39,139 nucleotides of DNA from CAJWPI01 sp964571215 (lineage in GTDB: Bacteria; Pseudomonadota; Gammaproteobacteria; Magnimaribacterales; Magnimaribacteraceae), in NCBI GenBank assembly GCA_964571215.1, contig CAZMZZ010000009.1:1-39139 (forward strand). Reading direction: 5' to 3'. This document shows positions 15,267 to 24,119 of this stretch, piece by piece. The position numbers and the translations under genes are program-made. Below the pieces are notes generated by a model that was not told the origin of the DNA, did not search any database, and was given only the letters and a program-made list of their open reading frames with translations. The stretch's first letter is position 1; each line of letters opens with the position of its first letter.

Positions 15267-16185
15267 GCTAACCTTAATAGCAGATGTAGGTGGAACAAAT
15301 GCTAGGCTAGCATTAATAAAAAACAATTTAAAATATCAAAGGAAGAGGTACTTTAAAACCAATGATTTTAAATCATTCGAAGAGTTAATTTCTTATTATC
15401 TAAAAGATAACTTAACTTCAGAGAGTATACATGAAGCTATTTTTGGCGTAGCAGCACCAGTAGTAGGGGATAGAATAAAATTTGTTAATAGTTCTTTATC
15501 ATTTAGCCAAAGGAGTATAAAACAAATTTTTAATTTCAAAAAATTAACAGTACTCAATGATCTTGAAATGCAAGCCTATTACCTAAGTAGACCATTAAAA
15601 AGAGAGCTTAAATTAGTTAGTAAGGGGAAAAGTGTCAGAAAAAGCGGTAAAGTTTTGGTCTCACCCGGAACTGGCTTAGGCCTAGCGTTTTCTCTAGGAG
15701 ACAGAGTTCTTTCAACAGAGGCAGGGCATCTTTACGTTCCTTCTAACCTTTCTAAAATTAGTGATTTAGTGAATAAATTTACTTTTAAGTTTAAAAGGAT
15801 ACCAACTTTCGAGGACTTGCTTTCATCGAAAGGTATAGTTTTTATTCATCAACAAATTTCTAAGTCAGATAAGAATATAGAAACTAAAAGAATTTTAGAA
15901 AATAACATCAGTAATAAATTTTATGCTGACACTAGAGCCACTTATATTTATTTGCTTGCTATTTATTTACGATATGTTGCCCTAATATTTGGGGTTAAAA
16001 GTGATATTTATTTATCTGGATCTATTGTAAAGACAATTTCTAAAGATCTAGAAACCAAGGGTTTTCGAGAAGAGTTTGAAAATAGCGACACTATGAAAAG
16101 TTTGTTACCATCTATATCCATCTTTGTTGTAACCTCATCGGATATTGGTCTACAAGGTGCGCGAAACTACATTGAAATTTTTTAG
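15253..16185 (+). CDS. glk: Glucokinase
   Basis: 310 residues of the bacterial (E. coli type) glucokinase family, which phosphorylates glucose with ATP. The phosphate-1 loop ADVGGTNARLALI is at 9-21, NDLEMQAYYL carries the catalytic aspartate (near 97), VSPGTGLGLAF is the phosphate-2 loop, and TEAGHLYVPS is the family's sugar-binding EGGH-type motif with Ala in place of one Gly. The C-terminal half ends with SSDIGLQGA. ATG 15253 lies within the end of sdhE, so the two are probably translated together. With GlpK it suggests sugars and glycerol enter here by kinases, although no PTS evidence either way is visible. Confidence 0.9.
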   Translation: MKKNRLTLIADVGGTNARLALIKNNLKYQRKRYFKTNDFKSFEELISYYLKDNLTSESIHEAIFGVAAPVVGDRIKFVNSSLSFSQRSIKQIFNFKKLTVLNDLEMQAYYLSRPLKRELKLVSKGKSVRKSGKVLVSPGTGLGLAFSLGDRVLSTEAGHLYVPSNLSKISDLVNKFTFKFKRIPTFEDLLSSKGIVFIHQQISKSDKNIETKRILENNISNKFYADTRATYIYLLAIYLRYVALIFGVKSDIYLSGSIVKTISKDLETKGFREEFENSDTMKSLLPSISIFVVTSSDIGLQGARNYIEIF

Positions 16186-16221
16186 AAACTATATGTTCTT
16201 AAACATTTTTCTTAAAATGAC

Positions 16222-16248
16222 GAACTTTTGATAATAAATATAGTCTAT
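16222..16248 (+). promoter_or_regulatory. Sigma-E (RpoE)-type promoter of the rpoE operon
   Basis: GAACTT (16222-16227), 15 bases, then GTCTAT (16243-16248) fits the extracytoplasmic sigma-E consensus GAACTT-N15/16-GTCTRA closely. This would make rpoE self-activating. Transcription would start at about 16255, immediately before the ATG at 16256, so the mRNA would be leaderless or nearly so. Confidence 0.7.
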
Positions 16249-16255
16249 ACCAACC

Positions 16256-16891
16256 ATGCAGCAATCTCATTTGAAGAAGATAAGCAATAAAGACGAAGAC
16301 ATCTCTCTAGTGCATAGAGCTCAAAAGGGAGACTATAGAGCCTTTGATCTTTTAATTTTAAAATATCAAGCAAGAATTATTACTTTAGCCCACAAATTTG
16401 TTAATGATAGTCAAACTGCTGAGGATATTGCCCAAGAGTCCTTTATTAAGGTATACAAATCTATTAACTCTTTTAGGGGTGAAAGTGCTTTCTTTACTTG
16501 GCTATATAGAGTTACAGTGAATACAGCTAAGAACTACCTAAGCTCACAAAAGAGGAAGAAAGAAATACCAGTGTCCGATATCTCAGACTCTGACACAAAG
16601 GATCCTTTAAGCGCTTTAACAACAGAATCTCCAGAAGATATACTTGCTTCAAATAACCTTAGAGAGATTATTTTAAAATCTTTTAGTGATTTGCCTGAAG
16701 AGATAAGAACTGCCTTATCATTAAGAGAATTTGATGGGTTAAGTTATCAAGACATAGGTAAAATTTTAGATTGTCCAGTTGGCACTGTTAGATCTCGTAT
16801 ATTCAGAGGAAGGGAACAGATCCAAGAAAGCATAGACCACCTATTACCTTCTTCAATCCGCTCAAGAAATGTTAGGAGAAAAAAAGAATGA
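16256..16891 (+). CDS. rpoE: RNA polymerase sigma factor RpoE/AlgU (ECF, envelope stress)
   Basis: 211 residues, slightly longer than E. coli RpoE (191). Region 2 (about 20-95) has RAQKGDYRAFDLL, DSQTAEDIAQESFIKVYKSI and FFTWLYRVTVNTAKNYL; region 4 (about 138-195) has LPEEIRTALSLREFDGLSYQDIGKILDCPVGTVRSRIFRGR (helix-turn-helix). The sequence is of the RpoE/AlgU branch and the following gene is an RseA/MucA anti-sigma factor, so it should control envelope and periplasmic stress genes. A sigma-E-type promoter ends just before the ATG. A basic tail (SIRSRNVRRKKE) is present. The stop overlaps the rseA start by four bases. Confidence 0.95.
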   Translation: MQQSHLKKISNKDEDISLVHRAQKGDYRAFDLLILKYQARIITLAHKFVNDSQTAEDIAQESFIKVYKSINSFRGESAFFTWLYRVTVNTAKNYLSSQKRKKEIPVSDISDSDTKDPLSALTTESPEDILASNNLREIILKSFSDLPEEIRTALSLREFDGLSYQDIGKILDCPVGTVRSRIFRGREQIQESIDHLLPSSIRSRNVRRKKE

Positions 16892-17607
16892 ATAAGGCTA
16901 TTAAAGAGAGAATTTCTGCTCTCCTTGATGGAGAGTTATCTGAATTTGAGACAAGAAGAGTTATAGAGGAGATACAAGATGATCCTCATCTAAGGCAATA
17001 TTGGAGCTCTCTTGTAGTTACTCGAGAAGGTTTCAAAGAAGAATCCTTATCTTTTATAGAGAATGATATATCTAAAGAAGTGGCAAATGAATTAGGCTAT
17101 ATAACGAACAAAGATGAAGAAATATCAAAAGATAAACCTGTTTGGTATACAAGTAAATTTAATTATCTTGCATCATCAGGAGTGTTTGTAGCTTTAGTAG
17201 TATTAGCTTTTAACATGGAAAACAACAGCATTGAAAATACATTAGCAGAAGATTCTTTTTCAACCCAAGCTTCACAACGAATAGCACAAGCAATAGAAAG
17301 CCCTGAAGCGATAAATTTATTGAATACTGCTGTGCAAGGTATAGATGCGAAGTTAGAAGGATTAGATTCCTCTTCTCTAGGGATAATACAAGCTAATTAT
17401 GTTGTCCCTTCTAGCGGCAATAAGTTTAAAGTTAATCTTTCTCCCATATCATCTTCTTATGATATAAGTGCTAATCAAGCTTCAAAATTAGTTTACTTGA
17501 GAACTAACAATGGTTTATTTGTACTTTCAATTAGTGGCAATATAGATTCTAAGCAAAAAGCTAAAATCTTAAGTAATGCAGCTGTAAGTTTTAATAAAAA
17601 TAAATAA
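16888..17607 (+). CDS. rseA: Anti-sigma-E factor RseA/MucA
   Basis: 239 residues. The N-terminal cytoplasmic domain (1 to about 70) has the RseA_N pattern ISALLDGELSEFETRRVIEE...DPHLRQYW that clamps RpoE. A single membrane helix is at about 93-109 (YLASSGVFVALVVLAFN), and the rest is periplasmic. The protein holds sigma-E at the membrane until regulated proteolysis releases it. The periplasmic half is not strongly conserved with E. coli RseA. It is coupled to rpoE by an ATGA overlap and followed 17 bases later by a DegP-like protease; the usual rseB is absent. Confidence 0.88.
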   Translation: MNKAIKERISALLDGELSEFETRRVIEEIQDDPHLRQYWSSLVVTREGFKEESLSFIENDISKEVANELGYITNKDEEISKDKPVWYTSKFNYLASSGVFVALVVLAFNMENNSIENTLAEDSFSTQASQRIAQAIESPEAINLLNTAVQGIDAKLEGLDSSSLGIIQANYVVPSSGNKFKVNLSPISSSYDISANQASKLVYLRTNNGLFVLSISGNIDSKQKAKILSNAAVSFNKNK

Positions 17608-17624
17608 ATTAAGGAAAATTTGAT

Positions 17625-19025
17625 ATGGGCAATTCTAAGCTTGCTATATTTCTAATAACTTTCTTTAGCATTATTAGTCTAGAAATTTTTTCTAAAGAAC
17701 TACCTGATTTTTCAGAGTTAGCTAAGGTTTCTTCTCCCGCAGTGGTTTATATCAAAAGCAAAAGAACTGTTACTTCCAGTTCATCAAGAAATAGAGGATT
17801 TAATGACCCATTCTTTGATGATTTTTTTAGAAGATATTTTCCTGATGAGCAATACAGAGGTGGAAGGGAAAGACAGACCCAATCAAGCGGGTCTGGCTTC
17901 ATTATTTCCGAAGATGGATATTTGTTGACTAACAACCATGTAGTTGAAGGCGCTGATGAAATAACTATAAGTCTTAAGGATAGAAGAGAATTTAAAGCAG
18001 AGATAGTAGGCTCAGATAAAAGGTCAGATGTTGCGTTGTTAAAAATTAATGGAAAAGACTTACCCATTGTTCAAGTAGGCATCTCAAAAGAGCTAGAAGT
18101 TGGTGAATGGGTTGTAGCAATAGGTTCTCCTTTCCAATTAAATTCCACTGTTACAGCCGGTATAGTAAGTGCTAAAGGAAGAAGTATTCCTAATGGCACT
18201 GATTCTAATTACGTCCCCTTTATTCAGACTGATGTAGCTATTAACCCTGGTAATTCTGGTGGACCTTTATTTAATTTAGAGGGAGAAGTAGTTGGTATAA
18301 ACTCTTCAATTTATACAAGAACTGGTGCCTATATGGGCGTTTCTTTTTCCATACCTATAGATTATGCAATGGATATAGTTAATCAACTAAAAGAAAGTGG
18401 TTTTGTTTCTAGAGGTTGGTTAGGAGTAAGCATTCAAGAGGTTAATAGTGATTTTGCAAAGGATTTAGGAATGTCTGTTCCTAAAGGAGCACTTATAAGT
18501 CAAGTAATAGAAGGTAGCCCTGCAGAGAAATCTGGTCTACAAGTTAGAGACGTTATAGTTGAGTTCAATGGAGTTGACATAATCTATTCAGGAGATCTCC
18601 CTCATACTGTTGGCAGCATAAGACCTGGAACTGAAGTAGAGGCTGAAGTTATACGTGATAAGAAAAACAAGAAATTGAGAATCAAAGTTGGAGAACTTCC
18701 TTCAAACAATATGACCGCTGAGAATTCTTCCGAAGATAAAGGAGATATCCTAGGTATAACAGTAAAACCTATTAGTGGTGAAAAGAAGAGAGAATTTGGG
18801 ATTTCTTATGGTGTTGAAGTTGTTCAAGTAAAACCATCCGGTTTAGCTGCTTTGCAGGGTATAGTAAAAGGAGACATCATTACTCAAGTGGGTAACAAAA
18901 AAGTTAGAAGTTCAAGGGATTTCTTAAATGAAATAAAAGAACGCAAAGAAACTTCAGGCACTGCTATGATCTTACTAATAAGAAATGGTCAATCAATTTT
19001 TATTACACTTAAACTAATAAAATAG
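17625..19025 (+). CDS. degP: Periplasmic serine endoprotease DegP/MucD
   Basis: 466 residues. A signal peptide covers about 1-24. The trypsin-like domain carries the triad His105 (LTNNHVV), Asp135 (SDVALLK) and Ser211 (GNSGGPL). Two PDZ domains follow (about 265-355 and 375-465) with GWLGVSIQEV and GSPAEKSGLQVRDVIVEFNG in the first. It degrades and chaperones misfolded exported proteins. Position behind rpoE-rseA matches mucD of Pseudomonas and suggests control by sigma-E. An AAGGAAAA ribosome-binding site precedes ATG 17625. The N-terminal Ser/Arg/Asp-rich loop (residues 50-88) is the usual DegQ/MucD-type flexible LA loop. Confidence 0.94.
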   Translation: MGNSKLAIFLITFFSIISLEIFSKELPDFSELAKVSSPAVVYIKSKRTVTSSSSRNRGFNDPFFDDFFRRYFPDEQYRGGRERQTQSSGSGFIISEDGYLLTNNHVVEGADEITISLKDRREFKAEIVGSDKRSDVALLKINGKDLPIVQVGISKELEVGEWVVAIGSPFQLNSTVTAGIVSAKGRSIPNGTDSNYVPFIQTDVAINPGNSGGPLFNLEGEVVGINSSIYTRTGAYMGVSFSIPIDYAMDIVNQLKESGFVSRGWLGVSIQEVNSDFAKDLGMSVPKGALISQVIEGSPAEKSGLQVRDVIVEFNGVDIIYSGDLPHTVGSIRPGTEVEAEVIRDKKNKKLRIKVGELPSNNMTAENSSEDKGDILGITVKPISGEKKREFGISYGVEVVQVKPSGLAALQGIVKGDIITQVGNKKVRSSRDFLNEIKERKETSGTAMILLIRNGQSIFITLKLIK

Positions 19026-19068
19026 TTATTCTTTGTTCTAAGAGAGCCTCTTAAGTGCTCTATGGATT

Positions 19069-20853
19069 ATGAATATAAGGAATTTCTCTATTATTGCCCA
19101 TATTGATCATGGAAAGTCTACTTTAGCTGATCGAATAATAGAGGAATGCGGTGGGTTAAGTGATAGAGAAATGACTAATCAAGTCCTTGATACGCTTGAG
19201 TTAGAGAGAGAAAGAGGCATAACAATTAAAGCCCAAACTGTAAATTTGAATTATCAATCGAACAAAGGAAACTCTTACCAACTTAACTTAATAGACACTC
19301 CAGGGCATGTTGATTTTTCTTATGAGGTTTCAAGATCTCTTTCAGCTTGTGAAGGAGCTATTTTATTAATTGATGCATCACAAGGTGTAGAAGCTCAAAC
19401 TCTTTCAACTTGTTACAATGCTGTTGACCAGGGGCTTAGCATTATTCCTGTCTTAAATAAGATAGATCTAGCCCAAGCAGACCCTGATAGAGTAAAAAAA
19501 GAAGTAGAAGAAATCATAGGTATTGATGCTAGCGAAGCTCCGTGTATAAGCGCCAAAGAGGGAACAGGCATACAAGAGGTTTTAGAAAGAATAGTAGAAC
19601 AGATCCCTCCACCAAAAGTTGATTTGGCTAGCCCCCTTCAAGCCTTAATCATTGATTCTTGGTTTGATAATTATTTAGGTGTAGTTTCTTTAGTAAAGGT
19701 AGAAAAGGGGAGCTTAAAAAAAAGCGATCTAGTTGAGGTCTTTTCAAAAAAAGAAAGACACTCTGTTGATCAGATAGGAGTTTTTACACCTAAGAGACAA
19801 GAGGTTACTAAACTAGACTCAGGTCAGGTAGGTTTTGTTTGCGCGTCCATAAAAGAAGTAAGAGGAGCACCAGTTGGAGATACAATTATTGAAGCTAATA
19901 GCAAGACTGAAAGATTACCGGGATTCAAAGAAATAAACCCCCAAGTATTTGCAGCTTTATTTCCACAAAATTCAGATGAATTTGAATCATTTAGAGATGC
20001 CCTTGAGAAGCTTTGTATAAATGACGCATCATTACGATTTGAACCAGAACAGTCTGAAGCTCTTGGAGCAGGTTTTAGATGTGGATTTTTGGGTACATTA
20101 CATATGGAAATAATCACAGCTAGGTTAGAAAGAGAATATGGTATCAGCTTAATAGCAACAGCCCCTACCGTGGCATATAGAGTTAAAGATCAAAAAGGTA
20201 ATGAAGAAACCATTGAAAATCCTAGTCATTTTCCCAGAATGGATCATATATCAGAAATAAAAGAACCCATAGCAAGAGCTAGTATTCTGGTACCAGATAA
20301 GTATATTGGAAGTGTAATGACTTTATGCAATGAGAGAAGAGGAGCACAAGTCTCAGTTAGGTATATTTCTCAACAGGTCGAGTTGATTTATGATCTACCT
20401 CTTAGCGAGATAGTGGTTGATTTCTTTGATAGGTTAAAATCTGTAAGCAAGGGTTATGCTTCTTTAGATTACCGTCTTCAAAGATATGATAAAAGTGAAG
20501 TAATAAAGATGGACATTTTGTTGAATGGAGACAGAGTTGATGCCTTATCATTAATGGTTCATAAAACTAACGTTCAAAAAAAAGGAAGACAGATGACAGA
20601 TTCACTTAAGGAAGCAATCCCCCGTCAACAGTTTGATGTAGCTATACAAGCCTCGATAGGGAAGAGAATTGTTTCACGACAAACAGTGAAAGCTTTTAGA
20701 AAAAATGTCACTGCAAAGCTTTATGGAGGAGACGTAACGCGCAAAATGAAATTACTAGACAAACAAAAAGCTGGTAAAAAAAAGATGAAGAAAATAGGTA
20801 AAGTTGAAGTTCCTCAAGAAGCTTTTTTATCTGTTTTGAAGGTTCAAGACTAG
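19069..20853 (+). CDS. lepA: Translation elongation factor 4 (LepA)
   Basis: 594 residues, the standard length. GTPase motifs: G1 AHIDHGKST (10-18), switch with RERGITIKAQT, G3 DTPGHVDF, and G4 NKIDLAQ. Domains II, III and V of the EF-G type follow, then the LepA-only C-terminal domain (LLNGDRVDALSLMVHK and the basic KAGKKKMKKIGKVEVPQEAF tail). LepA is a ribosome-associated GTPase acting in initiation and elongation under stress. Start ATG 19069; an ATG at 19062 is in another frame. It follows degP by 43 bases, a gap with a small AGAGC/GCTCT hairpin, and is one base ahead of lepB. Confidence 0.97.
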   Translation: MNIRNFSIIAHIDHGKSTLADRIIEECGGLSDREMTNQVLDTLELERERGITIKAQTVNLNYQSNKGNSYQLNLIDTPGHVDFSYEVSRSLSACEGAILLIDASQGVEAQTLSTCYNAVDQGLSIIPVLNKIDLAQADPDRVKKEVEEIIGIDASEAPCISAKEGTGIQEVLERIVEQIPPPKVDLASPLQALIIDSWFDNYLGVVSLVKVEKGSLKKSDLVEVFSKKERHSVDQIGVFTPKRQEVTKLDSGQVGFVCASIKEVRGAPVGDTIIEANSKTERLPGFKEINPQVFAALFPQNSDEFESFRDALEKLCINDASLRFEPEQSEALGAGFRCGFLGTLHMEIITARLEREYGISLIATAPTVAYRVKDQKGNEETIENPSHFPRMDHISEIKEPIARASILVPDKYIGSVMTLCNERRGAQVSVRYISQQVELIYDLPLSEIVVDFFDRLKSVSKGYASLDYRLQRYDKSEVIKMDILLNGDRVDALSLMVHKTNVQKKGRQMTDSLKEAIPRQQFDVAIQASIGKRIVSRQTVKAFRKNVTAKLYGGDVTRKMKLLDKQKAGKKKMKKIGKVEVPQEAFLSVLKVQD

Positions 20854-20854
20854 A

Positions 20855-21835
20855 ATGGATATGGCTCTTTTTATCCTTATCTCTTTAGGTCTGACATTCT
20901 ATATTGCTTGGATATTTTCGACCCTTAAATCAATTAACTGGTTAATTCGCATTCTAGAAATAGGAATGTTTGCTTTAGCTTTGTCACTTTTATGGACAGT
21001 TTTCAAACTAAATTTAGATTTTGGACTTGTTCTATCTATAGCAACTGCCTTTTCTGGATTGTCATGGTTCTTGGGTCACAAACTTAATCTAAAAAACTTA
21101 CTGGAAGAAAGTAGGTCTTATTTTTGGTTACTTCTTTTAATCTTATCCGTTAGATCTTTTTGGTACGAGCCTTATCAAATACCTTCTAGTTCCATGGAAC
21201 CAGGTTTACAAGTGGGGGATTTTGTCTTAGTGAATAAATCTGCTTATGGACTAAAATTTCCAGGTACCACTTTTCCTATTAATCAAGGGAAAACACCACA
21301 AAGAGGAGATGTTGCAGTTTTTTATCCTCCACATACTTTATGCTCAATTAGACCCGAAGACTCTCGTCCTGACTTATCAAGTCTAAACTTATCTGAGAGT
21401 CAATCTTTTCTGAGGCGTTTTATTTCATTACAGAAATCTAGGTGTACAAATTTAGGAACAAAATATGTAAAAAGAGTACTCGGAATTCCAGGAGACGAAG
21501 TAAGAATGAGCGGGCATCAATTGTGGATAAATGGTGAGAAAGTGGAACATAAATTTTTGGGTAAAGAATTCGAAAAGAGTCTCTTTGAAGAAACTTTAGA
21601 TAATAGCATTTATGTTATTAGGACCAACAACAAAGCTGTATACAATGAATACAAATGGCAGATACCAAAAGGGAAATACTTAGCTATAGGCGATAATAGA
21701 GACAATAGCTTAGATAGCAGGGATTGGGGTTATTTTTCTGCAAAATATTTAGTTGGTAAGGCCGAATTTATTTGGCTTCATTGGTCTTCCTTTTCTGAAT
21801 TTCCTTCTATAAAGAGAAATAGCAGGATTAAGTGA
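20855..21835 (+). CDS. lepB: Signal peptidase I
   Basis: 326 residues, an inner-membrane serine/lysine protease that removes signal peptides from exported proteins. Hydrophobic segments lie at about 3-22, 36-50, 57-72 and 88-103, one or two more than E. coli LepB. The catalytic Ser113 is in IPSSSMEPGL and the general-base Lys206 in KYVKRVLGIPGD; GDNRDNSLDSRDWG closes the active site. A 40-residue insertion between the second and third blocks (about 160-200) contains two cysteines, 163 and 197. It follows lepA by one base and overlaps rnc by four bases (GTGA). Confidence 0.95.
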   Translation: MDMALFILISLGLTFYIAWIFSTLKSINWLIRILEIGMFALALSLLWTVFKLNLDFGLVLSIATAFSGLSWFLGHKLNLKNLLEESRSYFWLLLLILSVRSFWYEPYQIPSSSMEPGLQVGDFVLVNKSAYGLKFPGTTFPINQGKTPQRGDVAVFYPPHTLCSIRPEDSRPDLSSLNLSESQSFLRRFISLQKSRCTNLGTKYVKRVLGIPGDEVRMSGHQLWINGEKVEHKFLGKEFEKSLFEETLDNSIYVIRTNNKAVYNEYKWQIPKGKYLAIGDNRDNSLDSRDWGYFSAKYLVGKAEFIWLHWSSFSEFPSIKRNSRIK

Positions 21836-22512
21836 AAACCTCTGATCAGAAAGAGTTATCTAAAAAACTTAAATATAGTTTTAAAGATAAAGAACTGTTA
21901 TTGCTGGCACTAACTCATAAGAGTTTCTCGAATGAAAACAATGAAAGATTAGAGTTCTTTGGAGATGCTATCTTGGGCCTTTTTGTTTCAGAGATATTAT
22001 TTACCACATTTCCTCACTTAGCAGAAGGAAGATTAACCCAGCTAAGATCAAAAATTGTAGAGAGAAAAGTATTAAACGAAGTTGGAAATGATCTAAATTT
22101 AATAAAATTCATTAAACTTGGCCCTTCTGAAGTAAGTGTTAATAACTCCATACAAGGAAATACATTGGAAGCATTACTAGGAGCAATTTATTTAGATGGT
22201 GGTTTTCATAAATGCTCAAAGGTTATAAAACAACTTTTTAAGAAGAAAATTGAAAACTTAGATCCAAGCAAAGATATGAGAGATTCAAAGACTAGGTTGC
22301 AAGAGTACACACAACAGAAAGGTTATAAATTACCTAAATATACTCTGGAGAGTTCTAAAGCACATAAAGAAAAAAAGTTTTTAGAAGTAGTTTGCGAGAT
22401 AAAAGACTTAGACTTAAGGCAGTATGGCAAAGGCAAGAATAGAAAAGAAGCCGAGATGATTGCAGCAAAGCGCATACTAAAAAAGATCTTAGGACGAGAT
22501 AATGGGAACTAA
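21832..22512 (+). CDS. rnc: Ribonuclease III
   Basis: 226 residues, same size as E. coli Rnc. Start is GTG 21832, overlapping the lepB stop. It cuts double-stranded RNA in rRNA and mRNA processing. The catalytic domain (1 to about 148) has NERLEFFGDAILG with Glu41 and Asp45, and the C-terminal double-stranded-RNA-binding domain begins near DSKTRLQEYTQQKG and ends KNRKEAEMIAAKRILKK. In the second active-site block, GNTLEALLGAIYLDGG, the acid equivalent to E. coli Asp114 is Asn110 while Glu113 (E. coli Glu117) is kept. The overlap of 11 bases with era matches the conserved rnc-era pair. Confidence 0.95.
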   Translation: MKTSDQKELSKKLKYSFKDKELLLLALTHKSFSNENNERLEFFGDAILGLFVSEILFTTFPHLAEGRLTQLRSKIVERKVLNEVGNDLNLIKFIKLGPSEVSVNNSIQGNTLEALLGAIYLDGGFHKCSKVIKQLFKKKIENLDPSKDMRDSKTRLQEYTQQKGYKLPKYTLESSKAHKEKKFLEVVCEIKDLDLRQYGKGKNRKEAEMIAAKRILKKILGRDNGN

Positions 22513-23398
22513 AAGAAAGAGCGGTTTTGTATCTCTTGTTGGTAGGACTAATGTAGGAAAATCTACTTTAATAAATACTTTGATTCAACATAAGGTATCT
22601 ATAACTTCCAGAAAACCCCAGACAACAAGGTTTAGGGTGCTTGGTATTAAAACAAAGGAGAATGCTCAAGCAATAATTATTGATACGCCTGGTTATCACC
22701 AAGGTCACAACAGAGCTTTAAACAAATTTATGAATAAAGTTGCTATAGACACTCTTGTTGGAATAGATGTATTAGTTTTTGTTGTGGAAGCTCTTAAATG
22801 GAATGAAGAAGATGACAGCTTACTTAACAAAATACCCAAAGAGTTAGACAATGTTATTTTAGTTATTAACAAGATTGATAAAATAAAGAATAAAGAGAAG
22901 CTGTTACCTTTTATTGATAAATTAAGAAAACTATATGAATTCTCAGATATTCATCCTGTTTCTGCTCTAAGAAAAAAAAATATTTCTCAACTTGAGAGAT
23001 CCATATTGACTGCTTTACCAGAATCAGATTTTTTATATCCCGAAGATCAAATTTCGGATATCTCTGAACGCTTACTCATTAGCGAGATAATTAGGGAGAA
23101 ATCTATAACTAGAGTAGGACAGGAGATCCCATATCGTACCTCTGTTGATATAGACCATTATAAAGAAGAAAATTCAATTATAATTATTCACGCAACAATC
23201 TACGTAGAGAAGAAGAGTCAGAAAGGAATAGTTATTGGTCAAGAAGGTAAGAGATTAAAGTCTATAGGAACTTCTGCCAGAAAAGAACTAGAAAACAGGT
23301 TTAATAAAAAGGTTTTAATTAAGCTTTGGGTTAAGGTGAAGACCAATTGGACTGATAATGAGTTATTTATGCAATCTTTAGGTTATCGAGTTGAATAA
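22502..23398 (+). CDS. era: GTPase Era
   Basis: 298 residues. The GTPase domain has G1 GRTNVGKST (about 14-22), a switch region RKPQTTRFRVLGI, G3 DTPGYH, and G4 NKIDK; the C-terminal KH domain (about 205-290) shows the GXXG-like GQEGKRLKSIG. Era binds the 3' end of 16S rRNA and checks 30S subunit maturation. It overlaps rnc upstream by 11 bases and recO downstream by 8 bases. The first glycine motif has Thr where many Era proteins have Pro, which is unlikely to matter. Confidence 0.96.
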   Translation: MGTKRKSGFVSLVGRTNVGKSTLINTLIQHKVSITSRKPQTTRFRVLGIKTKENAQAIIIDTPGYHQGHNRALNKFMNKVAIDTLVGIDVLVFVVEALKWNEEDDSLLNKIPKELDNVILVINKIDKIKNKEKLLPFIDKLRKLYEFSDIHPVSALRKKNISQLERSILTALPESDFLYPEDQISDISERLLISEIIREKSITRVGQEIPYRTSVDIDHYKEENSIIIIHATIYVEKKSQKGIVIGQEGKRLKSIGTSARKELENRFNKKVLIKLWVKVKTNWTDNELFMQSLGYRVE

Positions 23399-24107
23399 AA
23401 ATTTTAATTCCTTAATTGCTTTTGTTCTACATTTTAGAGCTTATAAGGAAACTAGCCTGTTAGTAGACTTTTTTACCAGGGACTTAGGAAGAATAACTGC
23501 TGTTGCTAAAGGGGTGAAAAGACCCAAAAGTATTCTTAAACCTGTCTTAATTCCAACTACTTTACTAAATATTGACATATCTGGTGCAAGAGAACTAAAA
23601 ACTTTAAGAAAATCAGAAATAGTATGTTACTTTTCTTTATCTTTAAATTTACAAGTAAACTCCATACTTTATTTAAATGAACTACTTATAAAATTTATAG
23701 AGAAAGAGGATCCTCACCCTTTAATCTTTGATAAGTACACAGAAGTTCTTAAATCTTTAGAAAACTTGAGTCTAAAACAAAAGGTAGAAGCTGAGTTGAG
23801 ATCTTTTGAATTGATATTATTAGAGGAATTGGGCTACGGTATAGACTTAAATTTAGAGGCAAGTACAGGAAAGAAAATTAAGGAAGATTTGACCTATTTT
23901 TTTGATCCTATGAAGGGTTTTTTAATTAACAGAATGAGTGAAATTACAAAAGAAGATCTTTTGTTTAGTGGGCAAGATATATTAAATCTTGCTAAGGGAG
24001 ATTTCTCTTCGGATAAAACAAGAGCTGCATCAAAAAGAATTCTTAGAACAGCTTTAGATAATCATCTCGGGAAGAAAGATCTTAATATAAGAAAATTTTT
24101 CTCTTAG
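23391..24107 (+). CDS. recO: DNA repair protein RecO
   Basis: 238 residues from an inferred TTG start at 23391 that overlaps era by 8 bases; no nearer ATG would keep the N-terminal domain. RecO works with RecR and RecF to load RecA on SSB-coated DNA. The N-terminal OB-fold (about 5-80) shows AFVLHFRAYKETSLLVDFFTR and GRITAVAKGVKRPKS, the family hallmark; the helical C-terminal part has LEELGYGIDL. As in many gammaproteobacteria the zinc cysteines are absent. It follows era as usual, but the next gene is acpS and not pdxJ. Confidence 0.9.
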   Translation: MNKNFNSLIAFVLHFRAYKETSLLVDFFTRDLGRITAVAKGVKRPKSILKPVLIPTTLLNIDISGARELKTLRKSEIVCYFSLSLNLQVNSILYLNELLIKFIEKEDPHPLIFDKYTEVLKSLENLSLKQKVEAELRSFELILLEELGYGIDLNLEASTGKKIKEDLTYFFDPMKGFLINRMSEITKEDLLFSGQDILNLAKGDFSSDKTRAASKRILRTALDNHLGKKDLNIRKFFS

Positions 24108-24119
24108 AGGAGAACATTA

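Noticed and set aside
19040..19062. AGAGC/GCTCT hairpin between degP and lepA
   Set aside because: Stem of five pairs without a following T-run, so not a terminator; no attenuator or riboswitch structure could be built from it.
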